Of a stretch of 64,000 bases of DNA, positions 17,261 to 25,531 are shown piece after piece. The notes under the pieces are model-generated. The model made no database searches. It had not been told where the DNA came from and saw only the letters and a program-made list of their open reading frames with translations. The DNA comes from Blautia wexlerae (GTDB lineage Bacteria; Bacillota; Clostridia; Lachnospirales; Lachnospiraceae). The stretch is taken from positions 1-64,000 of the forward strand of contig NZ_JAAIMY010000009.1 in NCBI RefSeq assembly GCF_013300825.1. Direction: 5' to 3'. The stretch's first letter is position 1, and the number at the start of each line of letters is the position of its first letter. The position numbers were made by a program, and so were the translations under genes.

Positions 17261-18322
17261 ATGGTACTTGAAGAAATAGTGTTGCCTCTGGTAAAATGGT
17301 ACAGGGATAATAAGAGAATTCTTCCATGGAGAGATAAAGACAATGCTTATTACACATGGGTATCAGAGATTATGTTGCAGCAAACCAGAGTGGAGGCAGT
17401 GAAGCCTTATTTCCGGAGATTTATCACAGAACTTCCGGATATTCAGTCATTGGCAGAATGTCCTGAAGAGAAACTTTTGAAGTTATGGGAAGGTCTGGGA
17501 TATTATAACCGCGTCCGGAACATGCAGGAGGCGGCGAAAACTGTAAAAAATGAATATAATGGCAGACTGCCTGAAGATTATCAGGCACTTTTGTCGTTAA
17601 AGGGAATAGGAAGTTATACAGCCGGTGCCATTGCATCGATCGCATATGGGGAAAAGGTTCCGGCTGTAGACGGGAATGTACTGCGTGTGATTTCCAGAAT
17701 TACAGAGAGTACTGAAGACATCAGCCGGCAGTCTGTCCGCAGGAAAATGGAGCAGCAGCTTTTACAGATCATGCCTTCCGATTGTCCGGGAGATTTTAAT
17801 CAGGCACTGATGGAACTGGGAGCTGTGGTGTGCGTTCCCAACGGTCAGGCGAAATGTGCAGTATGTCCTGTTGCATTTATCTGTCTGGCTCACAGACATG
17901 ATAAAGCGGATATGATTCCTGTAAAAGCACCTAAGAAAGCCAGAACACAGGACAACAGGACTGTGTTTATCATTCAGGACGGAGAATGCACAGCTATCAG
18001 GAAAAGACCTGAGAAAGGACTTCTGGCAGGTTTGTATGAGCTGCCAAACACTCAGGGACATTTAAAGAGAGAAGAGGCACTTTTGTATGTAAAAGAGTTG
18101 GGACTTGATCCATTATATATAGAAGAACTTCCGCCTGCGAAACATATTTTCTCCCATATTGAATGGAGAATGCAGGCATACAGAATAAAGGTATCATCCC
18201 TAAAGACAACACAGGATAAAGAACTCATTTTTGTAAGTAAAGAACAGTCAGGTAAACAATACGCAATTCCATCTGCTTTTGGAGCGTATGCAAAGTATAT
18301 CAAGGAGGAAACAACAAGATGA
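17261..18322 (+). CDS. mutY: A/G-specific adenine glycosylase
   Basis: Base-excision repair enzyme that removes adenine mispaired with 8-oxoguanine. 353 residues. The helix-hairpin-helix LKGIGSYTAGAIAS is near residue 111 and the catalytic Asp lies in VDGNVLRV near 137. Iron-sulfur cysteines C-x7-C-x2-C-x5-C lie in CVPNGQAKCAVCPVAFIC; the one-residue-longer first spacing is, as I recall, common in clostridia. A C-terminal Nudix-like domain that reads 8-oxoguanine begins around residue 230. The stop codon overlaps the start of the next gene as ATGA, so the two are translationally coupled. Confidence 0.95.
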   Translation: MVLEEIVLPLVKWYRDNKRILPWRDKDNAYYTWVSEIMLQQTRVEAVKPYFRRFITELPDIQSLAECPEEKLLKLWEGLGYYNRVRNMQEAAKTVKNEYNGRLPEDYQALLSLKGIGSYTAGAIASIAYGEKVPAVDGNVLRVISRITESTEDISRQSVRRKMEQQLLQIMPSDCPGDFNQALMELGAVVCVPNGQAKCAVCPVAFICLAHRHDKADMIPVKAPKKARTQDNRTVFIIQDGECTAIRKRPEKGLLAGLYELPNTQGHLKREEALLYVKELGLDPLYIEELPPAKHIFSHIEWRMQAYRIKVSSLKTTQDKELIFVSKEQSGKQYAIPSAFGAYAKYIKEETTR

Positions 18323-19335
18323 AACTGTTAAGTATTGCGATTCCATGTTATAATTCCCAGGATTATATGGAGAATTGTATAGAGTCATTACTGGTGGGAG
18401 GAGAAGAAGTAGAGATTCTTATAGTAGATGACGGATCTTCTGACAGAACTGCCGAGATTGCAGATGACTATGCCAGGAAATATCCGACAATTGTAAAGGC
18501 AATCCATCAGGAAAATGGTGGTCATGGAGAAGCTGTCAATGCAGGGATCAGAAATGCTACAGGATTGTATTTCAAGGTAGTGGACAGTGATGACTGGGTA
18601 AATAAAGAGGCGTATGTACAGATTTTGAAAACTTTATATGAACTGCTCAGAGGTCCACAGACAGTTGACCTTCTAATCAGTAATTTTGTATATGAGAAAC
18701 AGGGCGCAACCCGTAAGAAAATCATGCAGTACCGCAAATGCCTGCCGAAGGACAGAATATTTGGATGGGAAGAAGTGAAACATATGCCGAAAGGTAAATA
18801 TCTTCTGATGCACTCCATGATTTATCGTACAAAACTGCTTCATGAATGCAATCTGGAACTGCCGAAGCATACATTTTATGTAGATAATCTATTTGCTTTT
18901 GAACCTCTTCCGTATGTAAAGAATCTGTATTATCTGGATGTGAATTTCTACCGTTATTTTATCGGGAGAGATGACCAGTCTGTAAATGAGAAAGTGATGA
19001 TCAAACGTATTGACCAGCAGATCCGGGTAAACAAACTCATGGTAGATGCATATATCAACTGTAAAAGTACAAATAAGCAGTTGAAAGCGTATATGTTCAG
19101 CTATCTGGATATTATTACAACTATTTCTTCCATTATGCTGATACGTGCCAATACAGAAGAGTCCCTTCAGAAGAAGAAAGAACTTCTGGAATATATCAGG
19201 ACAGAGAATAAACAGGTATACAGAAAACTGCGTCACAGTCTTTTCGGAAGAGTCATGAACCTTCCGGGAAGAAGTGGAAGAAAAATGTCAGTGGCAGCCT
19301 ACAAAATCAGCCAGAAATTCTATGGATTTAACTGA
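18319..19335 (+). CDS. Family 2 glycosyltransferase
   Basis: Transfers a sugar from a nucleotide-sugar donor to an unknown acceptor. 338 residues with the GT-A fold: MKLLSIAIPCYNSQDYM at the start, the DDGSSDRTAE nucleotide-binding motif near residue 38, NGGHGEAVNAG near 70 and the metal-binding VDSDDWV near residue 91. No membrane helices, so a cytoplasmic or peripheral enzyme. The start overlaps the mutY stop by four bases. The genes around it do not show a polysaccharide cluster, so the product could be a cell-surface glycan or glycolipid; this is open. Confidence 0.9.
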   Translation: MKLLSIAIPCYNSQDYMENCIESLLVGGEEVEILIVDDGSSDRTAEIADDYARKYPTIVKAIHQENGGHGEAVNAGIRNATGLYFKVVDSDDWVNKEAYVQILKTLYELLRGPQTVDLLISNFVYEKQGATRKKIMQYRKCLPKDRIFGWEEVKHMPKGKYLLMHSMIYRTKLLHECNLELPKHTFYVDNLFAFEPLPYVKNLYYLDVNFYRYFIGRDDQSVNEKVMIKRIDQQIRVNKLMVDAYINCKSTNKQLKAYMFSYLDIITTISSIMLIRANTEESLQKKKELLEYIRTENKQVYRKLRHSLFGRVMNLPGRSGRKMSVAAYKISQKFYGFN

Positions 19336-19400
19336 TGTGTAAAAGCTTCACATCCGGATATCGGTTGTGGGAAAATATTTTATGAAATTGTTATAACTGT

Positions 19401-19456
19401 AAAAAAAGCAGAATCTCTGAAAGACAAAAATGTATTTCAAAGATTCTGCTTTTTTT
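19401..19456. terminator. Strong bidirectional terminator
   Basis: A near-perfect 15-bp stem, AAAAAAGCAGAATCT with AGATTCTGCTTTTTT, and a further CTGAAA/TTTCA pairing, with A and T runs on both sides. It separates the convergent glycosyltransferase and PAP2 genes. Confidence 0.92.
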
Positions 19457-19464
19457 AAATCTTT

Positions 19465-20148
19465 CTAATTCTCGCTCTTTTTTCTCTTTACTTCTCTAAA
19501 GCAGACAGATTCAGAAGGAACGGAAACTCTTCTCGGATAAAAAACCAGAAAGCCAAACAATGCAAGTGTTGCACCCATGCATACATCAATCACAGAATGC
19601 TGTTTCAGGAACATGGTGGACATGATGATCAGCGCGGTCAGGGTAAAGGATGCTGCTTTTATAAATTTTTTATTTCGCAGTGCTTCGCAGTTTGTAAGCG
19701 ACATATGTATTGCAAGAGAGTTGAACACATGAATGCTGGGCAGGATATTCGTAGGAGTATCTGTACTGTACAGCCATTTTACTATATCTGTGAAGATATT
19801 GTCTCTTGGAAATTCGGTCGGACGTATGTGCTGAGCATTTGGATAAACATAGGAAATAATCAGGAAAACAGTCATTCCCATCATAAGATTAAATGCCAGC
19901 TGATAGTATTCATGTTTGTTTTTGTTAAAAAATATAAAATAAATCACAGCCAGGATCATGTATGGAAACCACAGCATATAAGGAACGATAAAGAACTCAC
20001 AAAATGGAATCCAGTCATCAAATACTGTATGTACGATATGATAGCTGTGAACCGGTCTGTGCTCCAGGTAACTGAAGAGCAGGATATAAATGATGCTGTA
20101 AACAGCAATCACAAGTCCATGCCGGTATTTGGAAATAAAACGTTTCAA
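19465..20148 (-). CDS. PAP2-family membrane phosphatase
   Basis: A 227-residue protein with about six hydrophobic helices and the PAP2 active-site motifs: a reduced motif 1 (PNAQHIRP near residue 107), motif 2 PSIHVFNSLAIH near 137 and motif 3 KQHSVIDV near 183. Such enzymes remove phosphate from lipid phosphates or undecaprenyl diphosphate on the outer face of the membrane. Motif 1 lacks the usual leading lysine. The start is TTG, supported by an AAGGTG site six bases upstream. The substrate is unknown; the form resembles the inositolphosphotransferase-like branch. Confidence 0.85.
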   Translation of the reverse strand: MKRFISKYRHGLVIAVYSIIYILLFSYLEHRPVHSYHIVHTVFDDWIPFCEFFIVPYMLWFPYMILAVIYFIFFNKNKHEYYQLAFNLMMGMTVFLIISYVYPNAQHIRPTEFPRDNIFTDIVKWLYSTDTPTNILPSIHVFNSLAIHMSLTNCEALRNKKFIKAASFTLTALIIMSTMFLKQHSVIDVCMGATLALFGFLVFYPRRVSVPSESVCFREVKRKKSEN

Positions 20149-20448
20149 AATTTCACCTTCTTTGGAGAATTATTTCATACCATATCATACCATCTTCATA
20201 CTGCTTTTACAAATAAATTTTCTCATAAAGTATATAAAAATTTTATAAAAAAATTCTCAATAAAGTTCAGCGTTTTACAAAGTTTTAACATAAAGCAGAA
20301 CAAAGATTTTACGGCTTTTTATTATACTGATATCAACTGAACCGGAGAAATTATAGTGATTTTCGAAAATGTCATGTTGTTTCCGGAGATTGTATACTGG
20401 TTTCGGCTTATGGCATTCAGTAAATAATTGTAAATGGAGAACAGAAAA

Positions 20449-21117
20449 ATGATATATTTGGTAGAAGATGATGAGAGTATACGTGAACTGGTGATTTATA
20501 CATTGAAAAGTCAGGGATTTGAAGCAAAAGGATTTGAAAGACCTTCTCACTTCTGGAAAGCCCTGGAAAAGGAAAAACCTGCACTTCTGCTCCTTGATGT
20601 GATGCTGCCGGAAGAGGATGGGATTTCCATATTGAAGAAATTGCGTATGCGTCCGGATACACGTAAACTTCCTATTATCATGCTGACAGCAAAAAGCAGT
20701 GAATATGATACAGTGGTAGGTCTTGACAGCGGGGCAGATGACTATATTCCAAAACCGTTCCGCATGATGGAACTGATCTCAAGGATCCGCGCATTATTAA
20801 GAAGAACAGAAGATGACGGCGCAGAAGAATATCGGACAGGAAACCTTTATGTCTGCCCTTCCAGACATATTGCAACTGTAGATAAAAAGAATGTAAATCT
20901 TACATTAAAAGAATATGAAGTATTATGTCTGCTTCTGAAAAACAGCGGAACTGTACTTTCCAGAACCCAGCTTCTGAATCAGGTCTGGGGGTATGAATTC
21001 GACGGAGAGAGCAGAACCGTTGATGTACACATCCGAACACTGAGACAAAAACTGGGAAGTGCCGGTGAGCTGGTGGAGACAGTTCGTGGAGTCGGATATA
21101 AAATTAATATGAGATAA
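20449..21117 (+). CDS. OmpR/PhoB-type response regulator (no adjacent kinase)
   Basis: DNA-binding response regulator of 222 residues. Receiver domain at residues 1-115 with the acidic pocket EDD at 6-8, phospho-acceptor Asp50 in LLLLDVMLP, switch Thr in MLTAKS near 79 and Lys in IPKPF near 101. A winged-helix domain of the PhoB type follows (LTLKEYEVLCLLL, RTVDVHIRTLRQKL, VRGVGYK). The start at 20449 is preferred because GGAG lies nine bases upstream; the in-frame ATG at 20434 has no site. No histidine kinase gene is next to it, which is unusual for this family. Confidence 0.92.
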   Translation: MIYLVEDDESIRELVIYTLKSQGFEAKGFERPSHFWKALEKEKPALLLLDVMLPEEDGISILKKLRMRPDTRKLPIIMLTAKSSEYDTVVGLDSGADDYIPKPFRMMELISRIRALLRRTEDDGAEEYRTGNLYVCPSRHIATVDKKNVNLTLKEYEVLCLLLKNSGTVLSRTQLLNQVWGYEFDGESRTVDVHIRTLRQKLGSAGELVETVRGVGYKINMR

Positions 21118-21274
21118 AGTTAAAGAATAACTGGAAACAGGAATTTATCTATGCTATACTTTTAAATATGAGAATTGCAGGAGTTGCAAAGAGCAAAGCA
21201 AAATAGCTTTTGATCCTGACATCTTAAATATAAGCAGATGCCAAAAATAAATGGACAGCTGCCCGAAATCAACG

Positions 21275-21310
21275 GTCAGGGATATCAGAAACCCTGACTG
21301 TAGGTTTTTA
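21275..21310 (+). terminator. Possible terminator or attenuator before topB
   Basis: GTCAGGG (21275-21281) pairs perfectly with CCCTGAC (21292-21298), followed after a few bases by TTTTTA. It lies just upstream of the topB ribosome-binding site, so it may end read-through or attenuate topB. Confidence 0.5.
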
Positions 21311-21328
21311 TAAGGAGTTATTTATTTT

Positions 21329-23533
21329 ATGAAATCATTAGTAATAGCAGAGAAACCTTCTGTTGCCAGAGATATTGCCAGAGTACTTCACTGTACACAG
21401 AAAGGAAATGGTACTCTTGAGGGAAAAGATTACGTAGTCACCTGGGCACTTGGACACCTTGTTACGCTGGCAGATCCTGAGGAATACGATAAGAAGTATA
21501 TGAAATGGGAAATATCCACACTTCCCATGATGCCGGATCGAATGAAGCTGGTAGTTATTCGACAGACCGGTAAACAGTACAATGCAGTAAAAACGCAGCT
21601 GTACAGAAAAGACATAAATGATATTATAATAGCCACAGATGCCGGAAGAGAAGGTGAACTGGTAGCCCGCTGGATTCTTGACAAAGCGGACTGTCATAAA
21701 CCAATCCGCAGACTGTGGATTTCTTCAGTTACAGACAAAGCTATCAAAGAAGGATTCGGAAATCTGAAAAACGGACATGAGTATGATAATCTGTACAGAG
21801 CAGCTGTGGCAAGAGCGGAAGCTGACTGGCTGGTGGGAATGAACGGTACAAGGGCACTTACCTGTAAATATAATGCCCAGCTTTCCTGCGGGCGTGTACA
21901 GACTCCTACACTGGCGATGATTGCGAAACGGGAGGAAGAGATACGGGCATTTAAGCCGAAGGAATATTACGGAATCGCCCTGAAAGCAGGTGATATCACC
22001 TGGACATGGAAGGAACCAAAGAGTAAGAGCTTCAGAACTTTTAATAAAGAACGGGCAGAGGAGATTTCCGATGTTCTCAGAAATCAGTCTTTGGAAGTAA
22101 CTTCCGTAACCAGCAAAGAGAAAAAATCCTTTGCACCGGGTTTGTATGACCTGACCACACTGCAGAGAGAGGCAAATCGGAAATATGGATATTCTGCAAA
22201 GCAGACTCTGAATATCATGCAGCGTCTGTATGAGAATCACAAAGTACTCACTTATCCGAGGACAGATTCCAGATATATTGGAAAGGATATTGTTCCTACA
22301 ATTAAAGAACGACTGAGAGCCTGCGCAACAGGACCGTACAGAAAACCGGCAGGCGCACTGATGAATCAGCCTGTTCGTGCAAATGGAAGTTTTGTGGATG
22401 ATAAAAAGGTCAGCGACCATCATGCAATTATCCCTACGGAGCAGTTTGTGCAGCTTGACCATATGACAAATGAAGAACGTAAGATTTACGATATGGTAGT
22501 TCGTAGATTCCTCAGTGTGCTGTATCCGCCTTTTGTTTATGAACAGGTGAGCATGGAGGGAATTGTTGCTGGAGAACTTTTTGCTGCCAGCGGGAAAGTT
22601 GTAAAAAGTGCCGGATGGAAAGATGTGTATGAAAATACGGACGACACTGAAGAGGATGAGGATACTGCTGACGATGCGCAGAAACTGAAAGATCAGAAGC
22701 TTCCACAGATGAAGAAAGGTGAGAGACTGCATATAGAGAATGTATCCATGAATACAGGCAGGACAAAGCCACCTGCAAGATTCACAGAAGCAACGCTTCT
22801 TGCAGCAATGGAGAATCCGGTGCGCTATATGGAGAGTCATGATGCAAAGGCAGCGAAAACTCTCGGTGAGACAGGTGGTCTGGGGACAGTTGCTACAAGG
22901 GCCGATATTATTGAGAAACTGTTTAACAGCTTTCTGATGGAGAAAAAAGGCAATGAAATCCATCTGACCTCCAAGGCAAAGCAGCTTCTGGAACTGGTAC
23001 CCGAGGAACTGCGCAAGCCGGAACTGACCGCAGACTGGGAGATGAAGCTTGGAAATATTGCAAAAGGTAAAATGAAACAGGAAACCTTCCTGAAAGAAAT
23101 CAGGAACTATACCTGTGACATTGTAGATGAGATCAAAACCGGACAGGGAACCTTCAGGCATGATAATCTTACAAACAAGATCTGCCCGAACTGCGGAAAG
23201 AAGCTTCTGGCAGTGAATGGAAAGAATGCAAAAATGCTTGTATGTCAGGACAGAGAGTGCGGTTATAAAGAAACCCTGTCCAGAACTACCAATGCCCGTT
23301 GTCCCAAGTGTCATAAACGTATGGAAATGTATGTGAAAGGTAAGGAAGAGACATTTATCTGTGCCTGCGGCTATAAAGAAAAGCTCTCTGCTTTTCAGGC
23401 GAGAAGAGCCAAAGAGGGAGCAGGAGTCAATAAGCGTGATGTTCAAAAATATATGAGACAGCAGCAGAAAGAAGCCAAGGAGCCGGTGAATAATGCATTT
23501 GCACAGGCACTGGCAGGATTAAAACTGGAATGA
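21329..23533 (+). CDS. topB: DNA topoisomerase III
   Basis: Type IA topoisomerase that decatenates and relaxes single-stranded regions of DNA. 734 residues: Toprim domain with VIAEKPSVA at the start and ATDAGREGEL near residue 95, the catalytic tyrosine in YPRTDSRYI near residue 309, a GETGGLGTVATRADIIEKL segment near 515, and a C-terminal tail with two zinc-ribbon-like cysteine pairs (CPNCGKK, CPKCHKR) ending in a basic stretch. AAGGAG precedes the ATG. It is followed at 26 bases by a run of small co-directional genes. Confidence 0.95.
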   Translation: MKSLVIAEKPSVARDIARVLHCTQKGNGTLEGKDYVVTWALGHLVTLADPEEYDKKYMKWEISTLPMMPDRMKLVVIRQTGKQYNAVKTQLYRKDINDIIIATDAGREGELVARWILDKADCHKPIRRLWISSVTDKAIKEGFGNLKNGHEYDNLYRAAVARAEADWLVGMNGTRALTCKYNAQLSCGRVQTPTLAMIAKREEEIRAFKPKEYYGIALKAGDITWTWKEPKSKSFRTFNKERAEEISDVLRNQSLEVTSVTSKEKKSFAPGLYDLTTLQREANRKYGYSAKQTLNIMQRLYENHKVLTYPRTDSRYIGKDIVPTIKERLRACATGPYRKPAGALMNQPVRANGSFVDDKKVSDHHAIIPTEQFVQLDHMTNEERKIYDMVVRRFLSVLYPPFVYEQVSMEGIVAGELFAASGKVVKSAGWKDVYENTDDTEEDEDTADDAQKLKDQKLPQMKKGERLHIENVSMNTGRTKPPARFTEATLLAAMENPVRYMESHDAKAAKTLGETGGLGTVATRADIIEKLFNSFLMEKKGNEIHLTSKAKQLLELVPEELRKPELTADWEMKLGNIAKGKMKQETFLKEIRNYTCDIVDEIKTGQGTFRHDNLTNKICPNCGKKLLAVNGKNAKMLVCQDRECGYKETLSRTTNARCPKCHKRMEMYVKGKEETFICACGYKEKLSAFQARRAKEGAGVNKRDVQKYMRQQQKEAKEPVNNAFAQALAGLKLE

Positions 23534-23559
23534 TTAAATAAAGAAGGGAAGATAACATT

Positions 23560-23937
23560 ATGGCAGTACAGGATGATCATATGATAAGAAATATTCAGGA
23601 TGTAGGAAGACTGATCGCAAAGCTTTTGCTTCATGAGCAGCAGCCGGATTACAGACTTCCTGAGAACGAGGAAGATTACACAGAGGCAGATAAGCTTTTT
23701 TCAACTATTATGAAACTGGCAGAAGAAGGAAAGATAAATGAAGCAGAGAACGAATTATACATGGGCATGGTTGAAGACGATGTAGACTATCTGGAACTGG
23801 CACTGACCTTTTATCTGTATCTGAATGATATGGATGGAGATTTCCTGGATGATAACGGATATTCAAGGGAGGAAGTTTTGGAAGGTATGAAAGATCTTGC
23901 TTCAGACTGGGGTGTTACAGGATTAGAGGCTTTTTGA
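23560..23937 (+). CDS. Small acidic protein, DUF6483-like, function unknown
   Basis: A 125-residue soluble acidic protein with an alpha-helical pattern: a conserved-looking start DDHMIRNIQDVGRLIAKLLLH, a helix-rich middle resembling a tetratricopeptide unit (EADKLFSTIMKLAEEGKINEAENELYMGM) and an acidic C-terminus. This resembles lachnospiral DUF6483 proteins from memory only. A good ribosome-binding site (GAAGGGAAG) precedes the ATG. It lies 26 bases after topB and 22 bases before the YkgJ-type gene, so the genes are likely one transcript. No function is proposed. Confidence 0.75.
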   Translation: MAVQDDHMIRNIQDVGRLIAKLLLHEQQPDYRLPENEEDYTEADKLFSTIMKLAEEGKINEAENELYMGMVEDDVDYLELALTFYLYLNDMDGDFLDDNGYSREEVLEGMKDLASDWGVTGLEAF

Positions 23938-23959
23938 GAGAAAGGAAAAAGCATAGCAT

Positions 23960-24628
23960 ATGCGCAGAGAACAGACACTGGAAGAGATTTCGGATGGTAA
24001 ATTATATGATTCTAATGATATGGTAAAGGCAGACTGCCATGACTGTGAAGGCTGCTGTGACTGTTGTCAGGGAATGGGAGATTCTGTGCTCCTGGATCCA
24101 TATGATGTATACAGATTGTCGGCAGGATTACAGAAATCAGCAGAGCAGCTTTTACAGGAATATCTGGAACTGGGAGTGACAGATGGAAATATCCTTCCGC
24201 ATCTTCGGATGACAGGAGTTAAGGAACAGTGTATATTCCTTAACAGTGAAGGACGCTGTCACATCCACTCTATTCGGCCGGGATTCTGCAGATTATTCCC
24301 GCTGGGAAGATTCTACGAGAATGGCAGTTTTAAATATATTCTTCAGATTCACGAATGTCCTAAAACAAACCGCAGTAAGATCAAGGTAAAGAAGTGGGTG
24401 GACACACCGGATCTGAAAAATTATGAGAAATTTGTCAATGACTGGCATTATTTTCTGCTGGATGTACAGGAAGTACTGTACAATGCTGAGGATCCAGATC
24501 TGATCAGAAATCTGAACCTCTTTGTGGTGAACAGATTCTATCTCAAACCATATGATCAAAATCAGGATTTCTACATACAGTTTTATGAGAGACTGAAAGA
24601 AGGAAAAGAATTGCTGGCACTGGCGTAG
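23960..24628 (+). CDS. YkgJ-family cysteine-cluster protein
   Basis: A 222-residue protein with the zinc or iron-binding pattern of the YkgJ family: CHDCEGCCDCC at about residues 28-38, and a second cluster CIFLNSEGRCHIHSIRPGFCRLFP near residues 93-117. Members are widespread and biochemically uncharacterised; some are annotated as metal or Fe-S chelating. It lies in the small-gene series after topB and nine bases before the AraC regulator, suggesting co-expression. Confidence 0.88.
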   Translation: MRREQTLEEISDGKLYDSNDMVKADCHDCEGCCDCCQGMGDSVLLDPYDVYRLSAGLQKSAEQLLQEYLELGVTDGNILPHLRMTGVKEQCIFLNSEGRCHIHSIRPGFCRLFPLGRFYENGSFKYILQIHECPKTNRSKIKVKKWVDTPDLKNYEKFVNDWHYFLLDVQEVLYNAEDPDLIRNLNLFVVNRFYLKPYDQNQDFYIQFYERLKEGKELLALA

Positions 24629-24637
24629 GAGAGACAT

Positions 24638-25435
24638 ATGAGTTATCAGAACGAATGGCTTCTTTTTGAGGCAGAAGATGAGTTTGATGAAATTAAGCAC
24701 AGAGAACCGACAGAGGAATTATTGTTCTATCGTGCAGTTGCAAGTGGAGATATAAAAACTGTTAAGAAGAATTGTGAACGGCAGAGATTTACAGAGTGTG
24801 ATGGTGTGGGAGTACTGTCAAAGAATGTGGTCACAAATATGAAATATCATTTTGTTATCACTACCGCAATGATAACCAGACTCTGTAAACAAAATGGAAT
24901 GGAGATGGAACAGGCATTTCGCTTGAGTGATTTTTATATTCAAAAGCTGGATGGCATTCATACAGTAGAAGAGGTTCAGAACCTTCATGATGAGATGGTG
25001 ATGGATTATACTGAAAAAATGCGCAGATATTTCAGAGATAACACTTATTCTAAACATATCAACGCAAGTAAAGAATACATTTATTCTCATATCAAAGAAC
25101 GAATTACAATAGAAGATCTTGCAGATTCACTTGGAGTATCTGCGAGCTATCTCTCCAGATTATTTAAAAAAGAAACAGGAATATCGGTCAGTGCCTATAT
25201 CCGCAGACAGAAGATAGAAATGGCGAAAAATCTTTTGCAGTACAGTGATTATCCGATCATTGAGATTGCAAACCGTCTTTCCTTTTCTTCCCAGAGTCAT
25301 TTCATCCAGCAGTTTAGGGAAGTTACGGGAATGACACCGGGCAAATACAGGGATGAACATTATATGATACACTGGGATATAGAAAAAGAACTTTGTGTCG
25401 CATCAGAGTCGGAACTGAAAAAAGAACAGGATTAA
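24638..25435 (+). CDS. AraC-family transcriptional regulator
   Basis: A 265-residue regulator with a C-terminal double helix-turn-helix: ITIEDLADSLGVSASYLSRLFKKETG (about residues 149-174) and the second HTH ending in FSSQSHFIQQFREVTGMTPGKYR. The N-terminal 140 residues are an all-helical region seen in lachnospiral AraC proteins and not a cupin sugar-binding domain. It follows the YkgJ gene by nine bases and converges on the GH94 gene. It may control the beta-glucoside locus next door, but genome position is the only argument for that. Confidence 0.9.
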   Translation: MSYQNEWLLFEAEDEFDEIKHREPTEELLFYRAVASGDIKTVKKNCERQRFTECDGVGVLSKNVVTNMKYHFVITTAMITRLCKQNGMEMEQAFRLSDFYIQKLDGIHTVEEVQNLHDEMVMDYTEKMRRYFRDNTYSKHINASKEYIYSHIKERITIEDLADSLGVSASYLSRLFKKETGISVSAYIRRQKIEMAKNLLQYSDYPIIEIANRLSFSSQSHFIQQFREVTGMTPGKYRDEHYMIHWDIEKELCVASESELKKEQD

Positions 25436-25460
25436 TCAAAATATTAAGATAAGTAAACAG

Positions 25461-25511
25461 GCGGCTAGCTTACAGGGAATATAAATTTTCTGTAAGCCGG
25501 CCGCTTATTTT
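25461..25511. terminator. Bidirectional terminator between AraC and GH94 genes
   Basis: A long stem, GCGGC-TA-GCTTACAG (25461-25475) with CTGTAAGC-CG-GCCGC (25490-25504), has one internal 2x2 mismatch and is followed by TTATTTTC. Confidence 0.85.
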
Positions 25512-25531
25512 CATCTGGTAATATCGGGGGA

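Noticed and set aside
21725-23446. Minus-strand frame of 573 codons opposite topB
   Set aside because: topB has all catalytic motifs; the reverse reading is Cys/Phe/His-rich and has no family match.
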